From positions 248,001 through 312,000 of the forward strand of contig JBJLBO010000005.1 of assembly GCA_045568115.1 (NCBI GenBank): a DNA stretch of 64,000 nt, read 5' to 3'. The translations under genes were made by a program, and so were the position numbers. This DNA comes from MGIIb-O1 sp002457595. Lineage in GTDB: Archaea; Thermoplasmatota; Poseidoniia; Poseidoniales; Thalassarchaeaceae. The number at the start of each line of letters is the position of its first letter. Positions within the stretch are counted from its first letter, which is position 1. Positions 26,074 to 35,400 of this stretch are shown piece after piece. The notes beneath the pieces were generated by a model, which searched no databases, was not told the origin of the DNA, and saw only the letters and a program-made list of their open reading frames with translations.

Positions 26074-28239
26074 TCATTGCTTCATTGCACCATCACGAAC
26101 TTTTACAGCAATTCCTTTTGTGAAGAATGACATATCATCATCGGTAGCATTTGCTATTCCATGTGCAACTAAATTCCCCTCAGAATCTACCACTAAACAA
26201 GGCTGACCAACTATTAGATGAGAATCTGCACCTAAGACAAATCCATGTATGACATTTCGTCCTTGACCAACGAAAGGTATTGCGTCATCGTGAAGAAGTA
26301 CTCGTGGAATACCTAGATGATCTCCCTCGATATATTCCATCTCAGACTGGAATTTACGAGGGGGATTTGGATTTAATTCGTGGAGAGCTCTAGCTCCATT
26401 CAGAGTCAAAGATAGAGCACCATCAGGAAGCCTAGGTGACAAACAATGTTGATCATCAAAATTCACGTTAACCATACGGTCGGTTCTCGATCTTCGAGCA
26501 CTCATGTTAGAAGTTAAATCACAGGATAATTTTGGATTAATTCCACAGAATAAGGAGAGTTTGTCAACAACTGTACAACGATCTATCCAATCACGGATTA
26601 TCTGACGCTTATCGCCTCCAGCGATCTCATCTGGATCAGGTAGGCATTCGTGGATATCCAATGGTAAATTGGACAAGCTCAAGTCATCAAGCCATGCATC
26701 AATTTCATTCTCAGAAATTACCATCCTCCATAGATCGTCTGAACCATCAATATGACACCATGGTGAGACATCTTCGAGAGTGAATGGAATAAGCCCAATG
26801 GGGGTAGAAATTAGGATTACAGAACGAGGTTCCTCACGAAGTGCCTCCACCGCAGTCCCGAGAGCGGAATTGCGCCAAGGAGGAGCCGCGCCAGTCAAAA
26901 TTACAACTCTCTCTGGAGAAGACACTGAGTCATCCCACCATGACCCAGGGGCACGCCATCTTGTGGCTAACATTGCATTTAGGTGGAGGAGATGTGGACG
27001 GTAGTCAATATCATTGCCGAAATGCTCCGCAGTACCACGTACGGGATTTGTTGAGGAAATTATTCTCAAAGCACTCTGGCCAACGGGTCCTTCATCAGGA
27101 TCTACCAACTGTTCTATTACCCATTCAAAGGCCTCCCTTAGTTGAGGGGAGGCATGACTTCTTTGTTCGGCTAAACGCCAAATTGTTCCATTTCTAATCG
27201 CCTCTCTGCATCTAGCAAGTTCAACCTGCGTAATCTCAAGATTATGATGAGAAAGAAGAACAGACCGCTCCTCCTTTTCCATCTCACGAACTTCTTTCGG
27301 AGTGTGATGAAAAAGAGCACTTGAGTGACAAGGCCATTCAGTAAGTTCACCCAGCTTTACCGTCCCCTCGGGTGTTAACAAACGATCGTCGCGAGCAAAC
27401 AATGCATAGGCGGCTGAATCAAACAAATCAGTCCCTAAGGCAATTGCCAAAGGAAATAGCAAGGGATGACCACAACCAAAGAGATGGATTGGTCGATTTG
27501 GAGGAATTGTAGCACGAGCCGCCAATAGAATCTGAAATAATTCTCGATACCGCTGTTTTTCCATTAGAGGAACTATGCCTCCAATAGGGTGAATTGCAAA
27601 ACCTCTATGCTCACCTTCCATACTACCCATCAAGTCGCCAGCATGGGCTCTCAAATCTTCATGTAGACCTCCTTGAATTGGTCCATTGAGTAGTAACTCC
27701 TCGCCTGCAACTGTCAGGGATGGGGTGGCTCTATCCGCGGTTTCAACAACTGCATTCTCCAGTTCTTCTCTAGTCATATCCGGGCGGCCAAATACATCGA
27801 GCATTGTCCCTATATCAACACCAATATTTCTCTGAAACTCAACAATCTCTTCAACGCCAACTTCTACATCTCCATAGACATATGACTGAAAGGTACCCGA
27901 ATCGGTAACTATCACTCCTGGATAATCCAATAGAGCATGGATTCCATCTTTGAGAGCTGGGTCACGTAACTTTTCATGTTTCCATGTAACATACGAATTC
28001 GTAATCAATCCATTTACGTGATAACGCTCCCACATTTCACGCGGTTCTATTGTTCGAATATTCGGATTTACCACAGGTAGTAGCATTGGGGTTGCTAGAA
28101 CTCCGTGATTGGTGTACAATAGACCCAATCGTGCTGCTCCATCACGTGCAGTGACCTCGAACTTTCCAAGGTCCTGCGGCCGGCAGGGACTGGGGTCTGG
28201 ACGTACAGCCACAGTATCGCTGCTCGGCCTTGTAGTCAT
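26074..28239 (-). CDS. tgtA: Archaeosine tRNA-guanine transglycosylase-like protein (TgtA family)
   Basis: TGT-family barrel that exchanges guanine-15 of archaeal tRNA for preQ0 on the way to archaeosine. Active-site regions are intact: VTDSGTFQSY (general Asp, about 113) and GTDLFDSAAYALFARD (nucleophile Asp, about 271-274), plus PIQGGLHEDLR. The zinc-site segment, CxCxxC in the family, reads PCHSSALFHHTPKEVREM, so two of three Cys are gone. The middle region has a TPIGLIPFTLEDVSP stretch reminiscent of archaeosine synthase ArcS, and a C-terminal PUA-like domain (about 645-720) ends the protein. At 721 aa it is longer than usual. The start ATG overlaps the aconitase-X TGA (TGATG); a TTG codon precedes it. 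Confidence 0.8.
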   Translation of the reverse strand: MTTRPSSDTVAVRPDPSPCRPQDLGKFEVTARDGAARLGLLYTNHGVLATPMLLPVVNPNIRTIEPREMWERYHVNGLITNSYVTWKHEKLRDPALKDGIHALLDYPGVIVTDSGTFQSYVYGDVEVGVEEIVEFQRNIGVDIGTMLDVFGRPDMTREELENAVVETADRATPSLTVAGEELLLNGPIQGGLHEDLRAHAGDLMGSMEGEHRGFAIHPIGGIVPLMEKQRYRELFQILLAARATIPPNRPIHLFGCGHPLLFPLAIALGTDLFDSAAYALFARDDRLLTPEGTVKLGELTEWPCHSSALFHHTPKEVREMEKEERSVLLSHHNLEITQVELARCREAIRNGTIWRLAEQRSHASPQLREAFEWVIEQLVDPDEGPVGQSALRIISSTNPVRGTAEHFGNDIDYRPHLLHLNAMLATRWRAPGSWWDDSVSSPERVVILTGAAPPWRNSALGTAVEALREEPRSVILISTPIGLIPFTLEDVSPWCHIDGSDDLWRMVISENEIDAWLDDLSLSNLPLDIHECLPDPDEIAGGDKRQIIRDWIDRCTVVDKLSLFCGINPKLSCDLTSNMSARRSRTDRMVNVNFDDQHCLSPRLPDGALSLTLNGARALHELNPNPPRKFQSEMEYIEGDHLGIPRVLLHDDAIPFVGQGRNVIHGFVLGADSHLIVGQPCLVVDSEGNLVAHGIANATDDDMSFFTKGIAVKVRDGAMKQ

Positions 28240-30014
28240 CAATCCTCGCCAACGCGCGAGAGTACTTTCAAGGAGACTTTACCATCATTTAGAACGACTT
28301 CAACCTCATCTCCATTATTGATTGCAATAGTAGGGTCTTGGTCAAATCCATGAGCATATGGCAGACCTAGAAGGCTTGCTGCGGGAAGTGTCAACGGACA
28401 AACATCTCGATTCAATATTACTTTAGGACCGAAGCCAGTATAGATTAATCCCATTAGGACAAAAGGGGCAACCGTTGACCCAGAGCCTTTTGGGTAAATA
28501 AGAACTGTATCCTTAATCGAAACACCATCGAGAGGATGTCCAGGTTCCTCTATAACTCCCGTATCCCGGTTGACGTATCCAAGGTAAGTTATTGGAACAT
28601 CAGTCACCATTGCCTTTCCAGAGACTACCCATTCTTCTTGGCTTGGTAGGCCCTTTCCAGACACATTGGCATCGCCTAATTGATGTGATTTGTTTGTAGC
28701 AATGGGTTTTGCCTTCTTTGTGCCAAGAACTGGTCTTTCTCCTGTAACGAGACCTGGATCAAAGGCATGGGCTACACACTGTGAAATTGGTGCAACACTA
28801 GTTGGCATTCTATTCAGTCCACTGGTTAGATAATGTTCAGCTTTGAGAGAATTAGTCAGAAGGTGGTTGTAGTGGGAACGATTGTATGGAGTAACCTCGG
28901 GACAAGTGTCTTTGAGAACTAAAGCACCAGCCTCTTCAAGAATTGATACAGTTCCATCGGCGTCTAACATTTCGTAATTTGCAGCACTGGTAAAAAGCCA
29001 CAGACGCTGATTAGGTATTCGCTGTCCCAATTCCATTCTCGCTCTAACTGCGGCCGCAGTCGCTCTTGCTTCACCAACACTGGCCTGAGGACAGCCTATT
29101 ACAACTAAATCGACAATTCCCGAAGGCGCCAATTCATCGTATCTCTTTGTCAAATTTTCATCTGAAAAAATCAATTCACCCTCATATGATTCAGTAGATG
29201 GTGGGTCTCCAGTTATTCCATCTGCCCATAACATAGGACAGCCATAATTCGCTGCGGCAGCAGTAAGTGCCTTACGCATCTCAAAGTCATTATTTTCTGG
29301 CAATCCCACGATATGCGGCATCATGCCCCAAGGCATATTCCACTCTGGCCGAATTTGTTTACCTATCCAATCACCCAAAACCGACCAATCGGCAGTATCT
29401 CCCATGTCTGCTTCAATCGTGACCAGAATGTTAGGGCGACGATTCTCTTCAATATGCAAGCCCCAAAGAGGAGCCCATCCCGTAAGTGCTGTGGCTAATG
29501 CAGAAAGTCCAGATTCTCTGTTTGTAATTAGAGATGTGTATGAATTGGAGAAACAAACAGCATTAGATTCTGCCCAAGAACCTATTCCTTCGGCTAATTC
29601 AATTCCACTATCATATGGCGTGCAGGATAGGATTGAATCAATTCCCAATTCAGAATAGGCATGAATAATCTCAAATTGGTGTTTGAGAAAATCTGGATAA
29701 TCAATTCCCATTTGGTCGATTTTATCCATATCACAGCCCGAAGAGTTCAGAGTTGTTGGTATTGCAACGATTCCTTCAGAATCACCCGAAATATCGGAGA
29801 GGAAACGACGAAGTCCATGCCCACCTGTGATTACACTTACTCCTGATACATGGGCGTGTGAACATCTAACGAATTCACTCGCACCTGCTGAAGAAGCCAA
29901 ATCAACAACCAAACGAGCGGCCTTCTGCTTAGTTGGCCCTTGCTTGCCTTCAAGCATCGACTGGAGTTCTGTAGGGACTTCCACGATTGAAGCCCAGATG
30001 CCGGACTCCTTCAA
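28239..30014 (-). CDS. Aconitase X, fused large and small parts (phosphomevalonate dehydratase)
   Basis: Aconitase-X family (DUF521 plus swivel DUF126). In archaea this enzyme dehydrates mevalonate 5-phosphate to trans-anhydromevalonate 5-phosphate in the modified mevalonate pathway, usually as two separately encoded subunits. Here the large catalytic domain (about 1-430, with SHAHVSGVSVITGGHGLRRF, CTPYDSG and LKDTCPEVTPYNRSHYN) continues into the small swivel domain (about 450-591, GYVNRDTGVIEEPGHPLDG, then YPKGSGSTVAPFVL) in one 591-aa chain. A hydroxyproline-type aconitase X is the alternative; mevalonate kinase in the same window favours the isoprenoid role. The stop overlaps the tgtA-like start. 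Confidence 0.87.
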   Translation of the reverse strand: MKESGIWASIVEVPTELQSMLEGKQGPTKQKAARLVVDLASSAGASEFVRCSHAHVSGVSVITGGHGLRRFLSDISGDSEGIVAIPTTLNSSGCDMDKIDQMGIDYPDFLKHQFEIIHAYSELGIDSILSCTPYDSGIELAEGIGSWAESNAVCFSNSYTSLITNRESGLSALATALTGWAPLWGLHIEENRRPNILVTIEADMGDTADWSVLGDWIGKQIRPEWNMPWGMMPHIVGLPENNDFEMRKALTAAAANYGCPMLWADGITGDPPSTESYEGELIFSDENLTKRYDELAPSGIVDLVVIGCPQASVGEARATAAAVRARMELGQRIPNQRLWLFTSAANYEMLDADGTVSILEEAGALVLKDTCPEVTPYNRSHYNHLLTNSLKAEHYLTSGLNRMPTSVAPISQCVAHAFDPGLVTGERPVLGTKKAKPIATNKSHQLGDANVSGKGLPSQEEWVVSGKAMVTDVPITYLGYVNRDTGVIEEPGHPLDGVSIKDTVLIYPKGSGSTVAPFVLMGLIYTGFGPKVILNRDVCPLTLPAASLLGLPYAHGFDQDPTIAINNGDEVEVVLNDGKVSLKVLSRVGED

Positions 30015-30070
30015 GATTCGCCGAGATTTGACTCAATCAATGACATCTAGGCTGAACATCCTTCAGGTCA

Positions 30071-30802
30071 TTAATTCCCTGAACGCTGACGCTGTGCTTC
30101 AATTGCCACTGCGCTAAGAGGTGCTTGAAGATTGAATGAAGGAACAAAACCAGTCATTGGGATTCTAATTATTTCATCAGCTAATTGCAGAACTTCAGAG
30201 GAAATTCCTTCACGCTCACCACCTACAATCAGAATCACATTTCCAGTTAAGTCTACATCCCACGGATTAGATTCACCAACGTCCTCCAAAGCAATAATTC
30301 GAAATCCTGAAGATTTTGCTGATTCAATTGAAGATGCTGCATCTTGCCAAAGAACGGGGAGGAATCTATGAGCCTTCATTGAAGCACGTTTTGCAGCACT
30401 TCGCTCTTCATTATTGAGTTCTCCATTGACAATTACCGCATCGGCCCCGGAGACCTCAGCGGTTCGAATACAGAAACCTATGTTGACTGGATATTTAGCC
30501 CCATCAAGAAGCCAAATGAGGCCTCCTGATTTCAGCACATCCTCAAAGTTTGCCAAGGGATCACGACCTACCAAAGCAAGTATCTCAGGAGTGCCTTGAC
30601 TATTATCTCTAGACATGCGCCATAGGTCGTTTTGAGAACCTTCAATCACCCTGATTCCCAAAGATTCAGCCTGACGCACTAGATTAGTTATTTTGGCAGA
30701 ATTATGATCTCTTTTAACAAGGATAAGAGTTATTTTTTCTCCCTCATCCATAGCCTGTAACACCTCTACAGCACCACATTTTTGCATTGACAAAATACTC
30801 AC
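30071..30802 (-). CDS. SpoU/TrmH-family RNA 2'-O-methyltransferase
   Basis: SPOUT knot methyltransferase using SAM on rRNA or tRNA ribose. The three family motifs are visible: motif 1 PVNIGFCIRTAEVSGADAVIV, motif 2 VILIVGGEREGIS, motif 3 IRIPMTGFVPSFNLQAPLSAVAIEAQRQR. An N-terminal substrate-binding domain of about 90 aa precedes them. Motif 3 reads SFNLQAP where SLNVSVA is common. The start is GTG 30802 or ATG 30787. The target nucleotide is unknown. It lies four bases after the nadE stop and 56 bases before aconitase X on the minus strand. Confidence 0.85.
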   Translation of the reverse strand: MSILSMQKCGAVEVLQAMDEGEKITLILVKRDHNSAKITNLVRQAESLGIRVIEGSQNDLWRMSRDNSQGTPEILALVGRDPLANFEDVLKSGGLIWLLDGAKYPVNIGFCIRTAEVSGADAVIVNGELNNEERSAAKRASMKAHRFLPVLWQDAASSIESAKSSGFRIIALEDVGESNPWDVDLTGNVILIVGGEREGISSEVLQLADEIIRIPMTGFVPSFNLQAPLSAVAIEAQRQRSGN

Positions 30803-30805
30803 AAC

Positions 30806-31603
30806 CTAGTTTCCATCGTTTGTATGATCATCATTATTGCTATTCTTTTTGAAGATTGGAATTGGAATCATTTTGTGTAAATTCGCATTGTGGAATTTAT
30901 GATAAATATCCAAGACTTCTTTTTGCCTTTCTGAAAGTCGCTCTCCTGATGGATTTTCTAATTCATCCATAGCCCACTCGATTTCAGCATACGAAGCACC
31001 AATTTGGTCTTCATCAGTTCGGCCATCATCCCATAGTCCATCAGTGGGGGCTGCATCTCGAATTTCCTGAATTATTCCCAAAGCCTCAGCGATAGCATAT
31101 ACCTCGGTTTTGTAAAGGTCGGCAATAGGAGAAATATCCACACCCCCATCGCCGTATTTCGTGAAAAAGCCGACTCCGAAATCCTCCACTTTGTTGCCCG
31201 TTCCAACGACTATCCCATTGCTAGAAGATGCAATAGCATAGAGTGTGGTCATTCTGATCCTAGCTCTAGAATTAGCAGCAGCCATTGTGGTAATGCCATC
31301 ACCCAATTCCTTCATCAGAGAATCAAATGTGCCCGTGAGATCGATTTGTTGACTCTCCACATTTTCCCATCTAGACTTCAGCCAATCTATCTGTCGATTT
31401 GATAATTCATATTGATCTGGAGCCTGATGGATTGGCATATTGAGTGCTATAGTTCGTAGCCCAGACCTTGCACACAGTGTCGAGGTGACTGCGGAATCGA
31501 TACCTCCTGAGACTCCAACAACAAGAGTCGATATACCTGCATTCTGGGCATAGTCACGAATCCAATCAGTAATTTCGTCACTGAGATCGATTAAGTCTTG
31601 CAT
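30806..31603 (-). CDS. nadE: NAD+ synthase (ammonia-dependent type)
   Basis: Amidates deamido-NAD+ to NAD+. The PP-loop GVSGGIDSAV (about 29-38) binds ATP; GTGNKVEDFGVGFFTKYGDGGVDISPIADLYKTEVY is the characteristic nucleotide and deamido-NAD binding stretch, and the late PTDGLWDDGRTDEDQIGASY loop is conserved. At 265 aa there is no glutaminase domain, so it uses ammonia or an external glutaminase. The start ATG has AAAGGAGGAATT upstream, one of the strongest ribosome binding sites here, placed right after the DUF4396 stop. Confidence 0.93.
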   Translation of the reverse strand: MQDLIDLSDEITDWIRDYAQNAGISTLVVGVSGGIDSAVTSTLCARSGLRTIALNMPIHQAPDQYELSNRQIDWLKSRWENVESQQIDLTGTFDSLMKELGDGITTMAAANSRARIRMTTLYAIASSSNGIVVGTGNKVEDFGVGFFTKYGDGGVDISPIADLYKTEVYAIAEALGIIQEIRDAAPTDGLWDDGRTDEDQIGASYAEIEWAMDELENPSGERLSERQKEVLDIYHKFHNANLHKMIPIPIFKKNSNNDDHTNDGN

Positions 31604-31619
31604 TCAATAATTCCTCCTT

Positions 31620-32309
31620 TCAGTGGCACGCCATACCGTATTTCTTTAATCTCCAGTAGTTGTAAGGCCATGGTGTAATGAAACCGACAAATAGCATTGG
31701 AATGACTGCCATAGGATCGAGGCCCAATTGACCACCTGTGTAAATTAAATCAGTTATTTCCATTGCAATTTCCATCATTAGCATTGAAATAAATGACATT
31801 CCAAATGCGGTTGAGAGAGCATTTCTGAAGTCCATCTGACCACGCATAAGAATCGTAGTCTCCAACATCACGCTTGTTGCAAGCCCGTTAATTAGTGGTA
31901 ATAAAAATAGGAAAATAATGTACAAGTCAAAGCTGCTGGAATACGGATTGATTAAATCCCAACTCACGTGATGATGGATTCCATAGTATTGGTATGCGGC
32001 AAGCGTACCAAACTCACCTATTGAGCAACCAATTAGACACCATTTGGTATTGTTTGCTGATTGCTTCCAAACAGAACCATCGCCCCAATGAAAATCATCT
32101 CCTTGGCCATCAACAGTGTAACCTATGGCTCTAACCGCACCGGTTAGTAAATCACGAGAAATTCCCGAATGAATAACCACCGCAGTTCCTTGTTCATGAG
32201 ACACAACAGCTGACTCCACACCAGATACGCCTTCGATGGCATCTCGTACTCTACCAGCACAACCATCACAGGTCATTCCGCCCACATTCAACTGAATCGT
32301 CTCTGCCAT
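31620..32309 (-). CDS. HMA domain fused to DUF4396 membrane domain
   Basis: An N-terminal heavy-metal-associated domain (about 1-70) with the copper-binding motif GGMTCDGCAGR at 10-20 is joined to a membrane domain of about four helices (from TKWCLIGCSIGEFG to the end) that looks like DUF4396: GCxxGE, LETTILMRGQMDFRNALSTAFG, SFISMLMMEIAME and PWPYNYWRLKKYG, ending in CH. It is not a P-type ATPase: no DKTGT or phosphatase motifs. A role in copper or other soft-metal handling is inferred from the HMA part. It is first in the minus-strand run leading to nadE, with which it is probably cotranscribed. Confidence 0.75.
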   Translation of the reverse strand: MAETIQLNVGGMTCDGCAGRVRDAIEGVSGVESAVVSHEQGTAVVIHSGISRDLLTGAVRAIGYTVDGQGDDFHWGDGSVWKQSANNTKWCLIGCSIGEFGTLAAYQYYGIHHHVSWDLINPYSSSFDLYIIFLFLLPLINGLATSVMLETTILMRGQMDFRNALSTAFGMSFISMLMMEIAMEITDLIYTGGQLGLDPMAVIPMLFVGFITPWPYNYWRLKKYGMACH

Positions 32310-32359
32310 CAGGTCTAATGCGGGGCCGATACTCTTTGAAACCTTGCAAACAATACTAA

Positions 32360-32374
32360 TCGCCCTTTGGGCGA
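32360..32374. other. Short perfect hairpin upstream of ileS
   Basis: TCGCCC-TTT-GGGCGA lies in the divergent gap between the HMA-DUF4396 gene and ileS, about 40 bases before the ileS ATG. It could form in the ileS leader or be a DNA operator; nothing else in the sequence decides. Confidence 0.3.
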
Positions 32375-32414
32375 CTCCCTCACGTTCAAGAAGGAAACAC
32401 AGGTCGAAGACTCG

Positions 32415-35400
32415 ATGGCCGCGCCTAAACCCGCTGGAGACCTTGACCCGGTCTCTCTAGAAACTAGCCTAATGCAAATCTGGAGCGATGAGAACACATT
32501 CGCTCAGAGCATTGAGGCGCGCCGAGACGGTGCTACACCATTCACCTTCCTTGAAGGACCTCCTACCGCAAACGGGAAACCAGGAATTCATCATGTGATT
32601 TCTCGTCTATTCAAGGACATGGTTTGCAGATGGAAGACAATGGAAGGTCACATTGTTGAGCGGAAGGCTGGTTGGGATACTCACGGTCTTCCGGTTGAAA
32701 TTGAAGTGCAAAAACAGCTTGATTTGATGAGTAATGAGGCTATTGAAGCGTTTGGGATGGAAGCCTTCAACCAGAAGTGTAAGGAAAGTGTCTGGACATA
32801 CGAGGCCGCTTGGCGAGAGATGACCGAACGCATGGGATTCTGGGTAGATCTAGATGACCCATATGTCACCTTACATGACGAATATATCGAATCAGCATGG
32901 TGGTCACTCAAGCAAATGTTCGACAAGGGACTTCTATTCAGGGGTCACAAAGTATTACCTTACTGCCCACAAACTGGAACTAGTTACTCTAGTCATGAAG
33001 TGGCTCTAGGTTACAAAGAAGTTGCAGAGCCTGCTGTTTTCGTGAAGTTCAAACTGGCTGATGAAAACGCATCAGTCCTTGCTTGGACTACAACCCCTTG
33101 GACACTACCGGGTAATGTAGGGCTTGCAGTGGGTCCTGATGTCACATATGTTCGAGTAAGAATCACGGCACCACCCTCTGAGTCGTGGGAAGGAAGAGGA
33201 GGCTCAGATATTGGTGAGGAAGTCATTCTAGCAAAGGATTTGATGGGAGCAGTATTGCGTCATCACGCTGATATTATTGAAGAAATCCCAGGTTCTGATT
33301 TAGTCGGAAAATCCTATGTTCCATTATTCCCAGATGCAATCGATGGAACTAACCATCCATCTGCTTGGACAATAGTTGGAGCAGATTTCGTAACCACTAG
33401 TGATGGAACAGGAGTAGTCCATACTGCTGTTATGTATGGAGAGGATGACTACAATCTAGGAATGAAAGAAGGATTTCCAGCCCAGCATACCGTTGGTATG
33501 GATGGGCGCTTTGTAAAAGGAACTCATAGTCAATTAGATGGTCGATACGTCAAAGATTGTGACGAGGATATTATCGATTTGCTAACTGAGGAAAACAAGC
33601 TTTACCGTGAACATATTTACACTCACGATTACCCACATTGTTGGCGAACTGATCATCCACTTCTTTACTACGCAATGGATAGTTGGTTCGTTAAGATGAC
33701 TGCTGTAAAAGAGCAAATCACACAGTATAACTCTGAAGTCGAATGGGCTCCATCTTGGACTGGAGAAAAGAGAATGGGAGAATGGCTCTCTAACATCAAA
33801 GATTGGGCTATTAGTCGAGAACGTTACTGGGGTACACCAATTCCAGTATGGATTTGTCCAGAATGCGAAAAAGAGCACTGTATCGGTAGTATTGCAGAGA
33901 TGGAAGAAATGAAGACCACAGATTCTCAAATGCCTCCTGAACTACATCGTCCCTACGTCGATGACGTCAAACTGAACTGCCCATCAAGCGGCTGCTCGGG
34001 TGAGATGGTACGCGAACCATATGTGATGGACTGTTGGTTCGACTCTGGCTGTGCGTCATTTGCACAATGGCATTACCCGTTTGAAAACACTGACAAGTTT
34101 GACGGGAGCTTCCCTGTTGACTACATCTGTGAAGCAGTAGACCAGACTCGTGGCTGGTTCTACTCCTTATTGGCAGTCTCAACTACAGTTTTCGATAGCA
34201 TTAGTTATCGAAGATGTCTGTCCCTAGGCCATATCTTAGACAAGGAGGGGAAGAAAATGTCGAAGTCGCGCGGAAATGTAGTCAACCCCTGGGATCATTT
34301 CAACAAGGAAGGTTCCGATTCAATCCGATGGTATATGATGACACAAAGCGCACCTTGGTCACCAACTAACTTTGACCCTAATGGGGTTAGAGAATCCTAC
34401 GCAAAGATGTTCCTCACTCTGTGGAATGTTCACCGCTTCCACTCAGAATACGCAGCACTGGATGGCTTTGACCCAGATGATGAAAGTGGATATGTTCCCG
34501 TCGCTGAGCGCAGCCCCCTAGATCGCTGGATTCTCTCAAGATTACATTCAGTAGCACAAGATTACCAAGACCAATTTGTTGCATGGGATTTCCATAAGGC
34601 AGGTAGAGACCTTGAGACATTCGTTGTTAACGACCTCTCAAATTGGTATGTTCGAAGAAGTCGTAGGAGACTTTGGGATGAAGCAGATTCTTCGGACAAA
34701 CGTTCTTGTCAACATACCCTTCATGAAGTTCTACTAACTGTCTGTAAATTGATGGCTCCAGTAGCTCCATTCATGCCTGATCAGATCCACCGAGACTTAA
34801 CAGGAATCTCTGTCCATCTTGCAGACTGGCCGGTTGGTTCCAAACTTGTCGAATCAACACTCCCCCCTCAAAACTGGGCTCTTGAGCAAGAAATGGCTCT
34901 GGTTAGAACACTTGCCGAAACTGGACGAAGAGTCCGAGTTGAGGCTAATCGCAGACAGCGTTTGCCGTGCCGTTCTGGTTGGATTGTAGGTGGACCTGAT
35001 ATTTCGAGATTCCACGATATTCTTGCCGATGAATTGAATGTAGAAGTATTGACTGCGGAAGAAAATCTTGAGCGCTTCCAACGCATGGTAATCGAGCCAA
35101 ATCGTAAGACATTAGGTAGTAAATGTAGACAAGACCTACCTGCAGTTTTGGACCTTTTAGCTCAAGCAGATCCGGATAATATACTTCTAGAAATTGATGC
35201 AGGAATTTGCATCCTCGAAGGATATGATATCACAATGGAAGATATAGAAATTAGATATGTCGAGAAGGATGGTTTTGCTGCTTCAACAATATCAGATGAT
35301 GACGTCGGAGATGTGTCTCTAGTACTAGACATGAGTCTTGATAATCAGTTGATATCCAAAGGCCTGACTAGAGATATTATTCGCCGCATACAGGCTAAGA

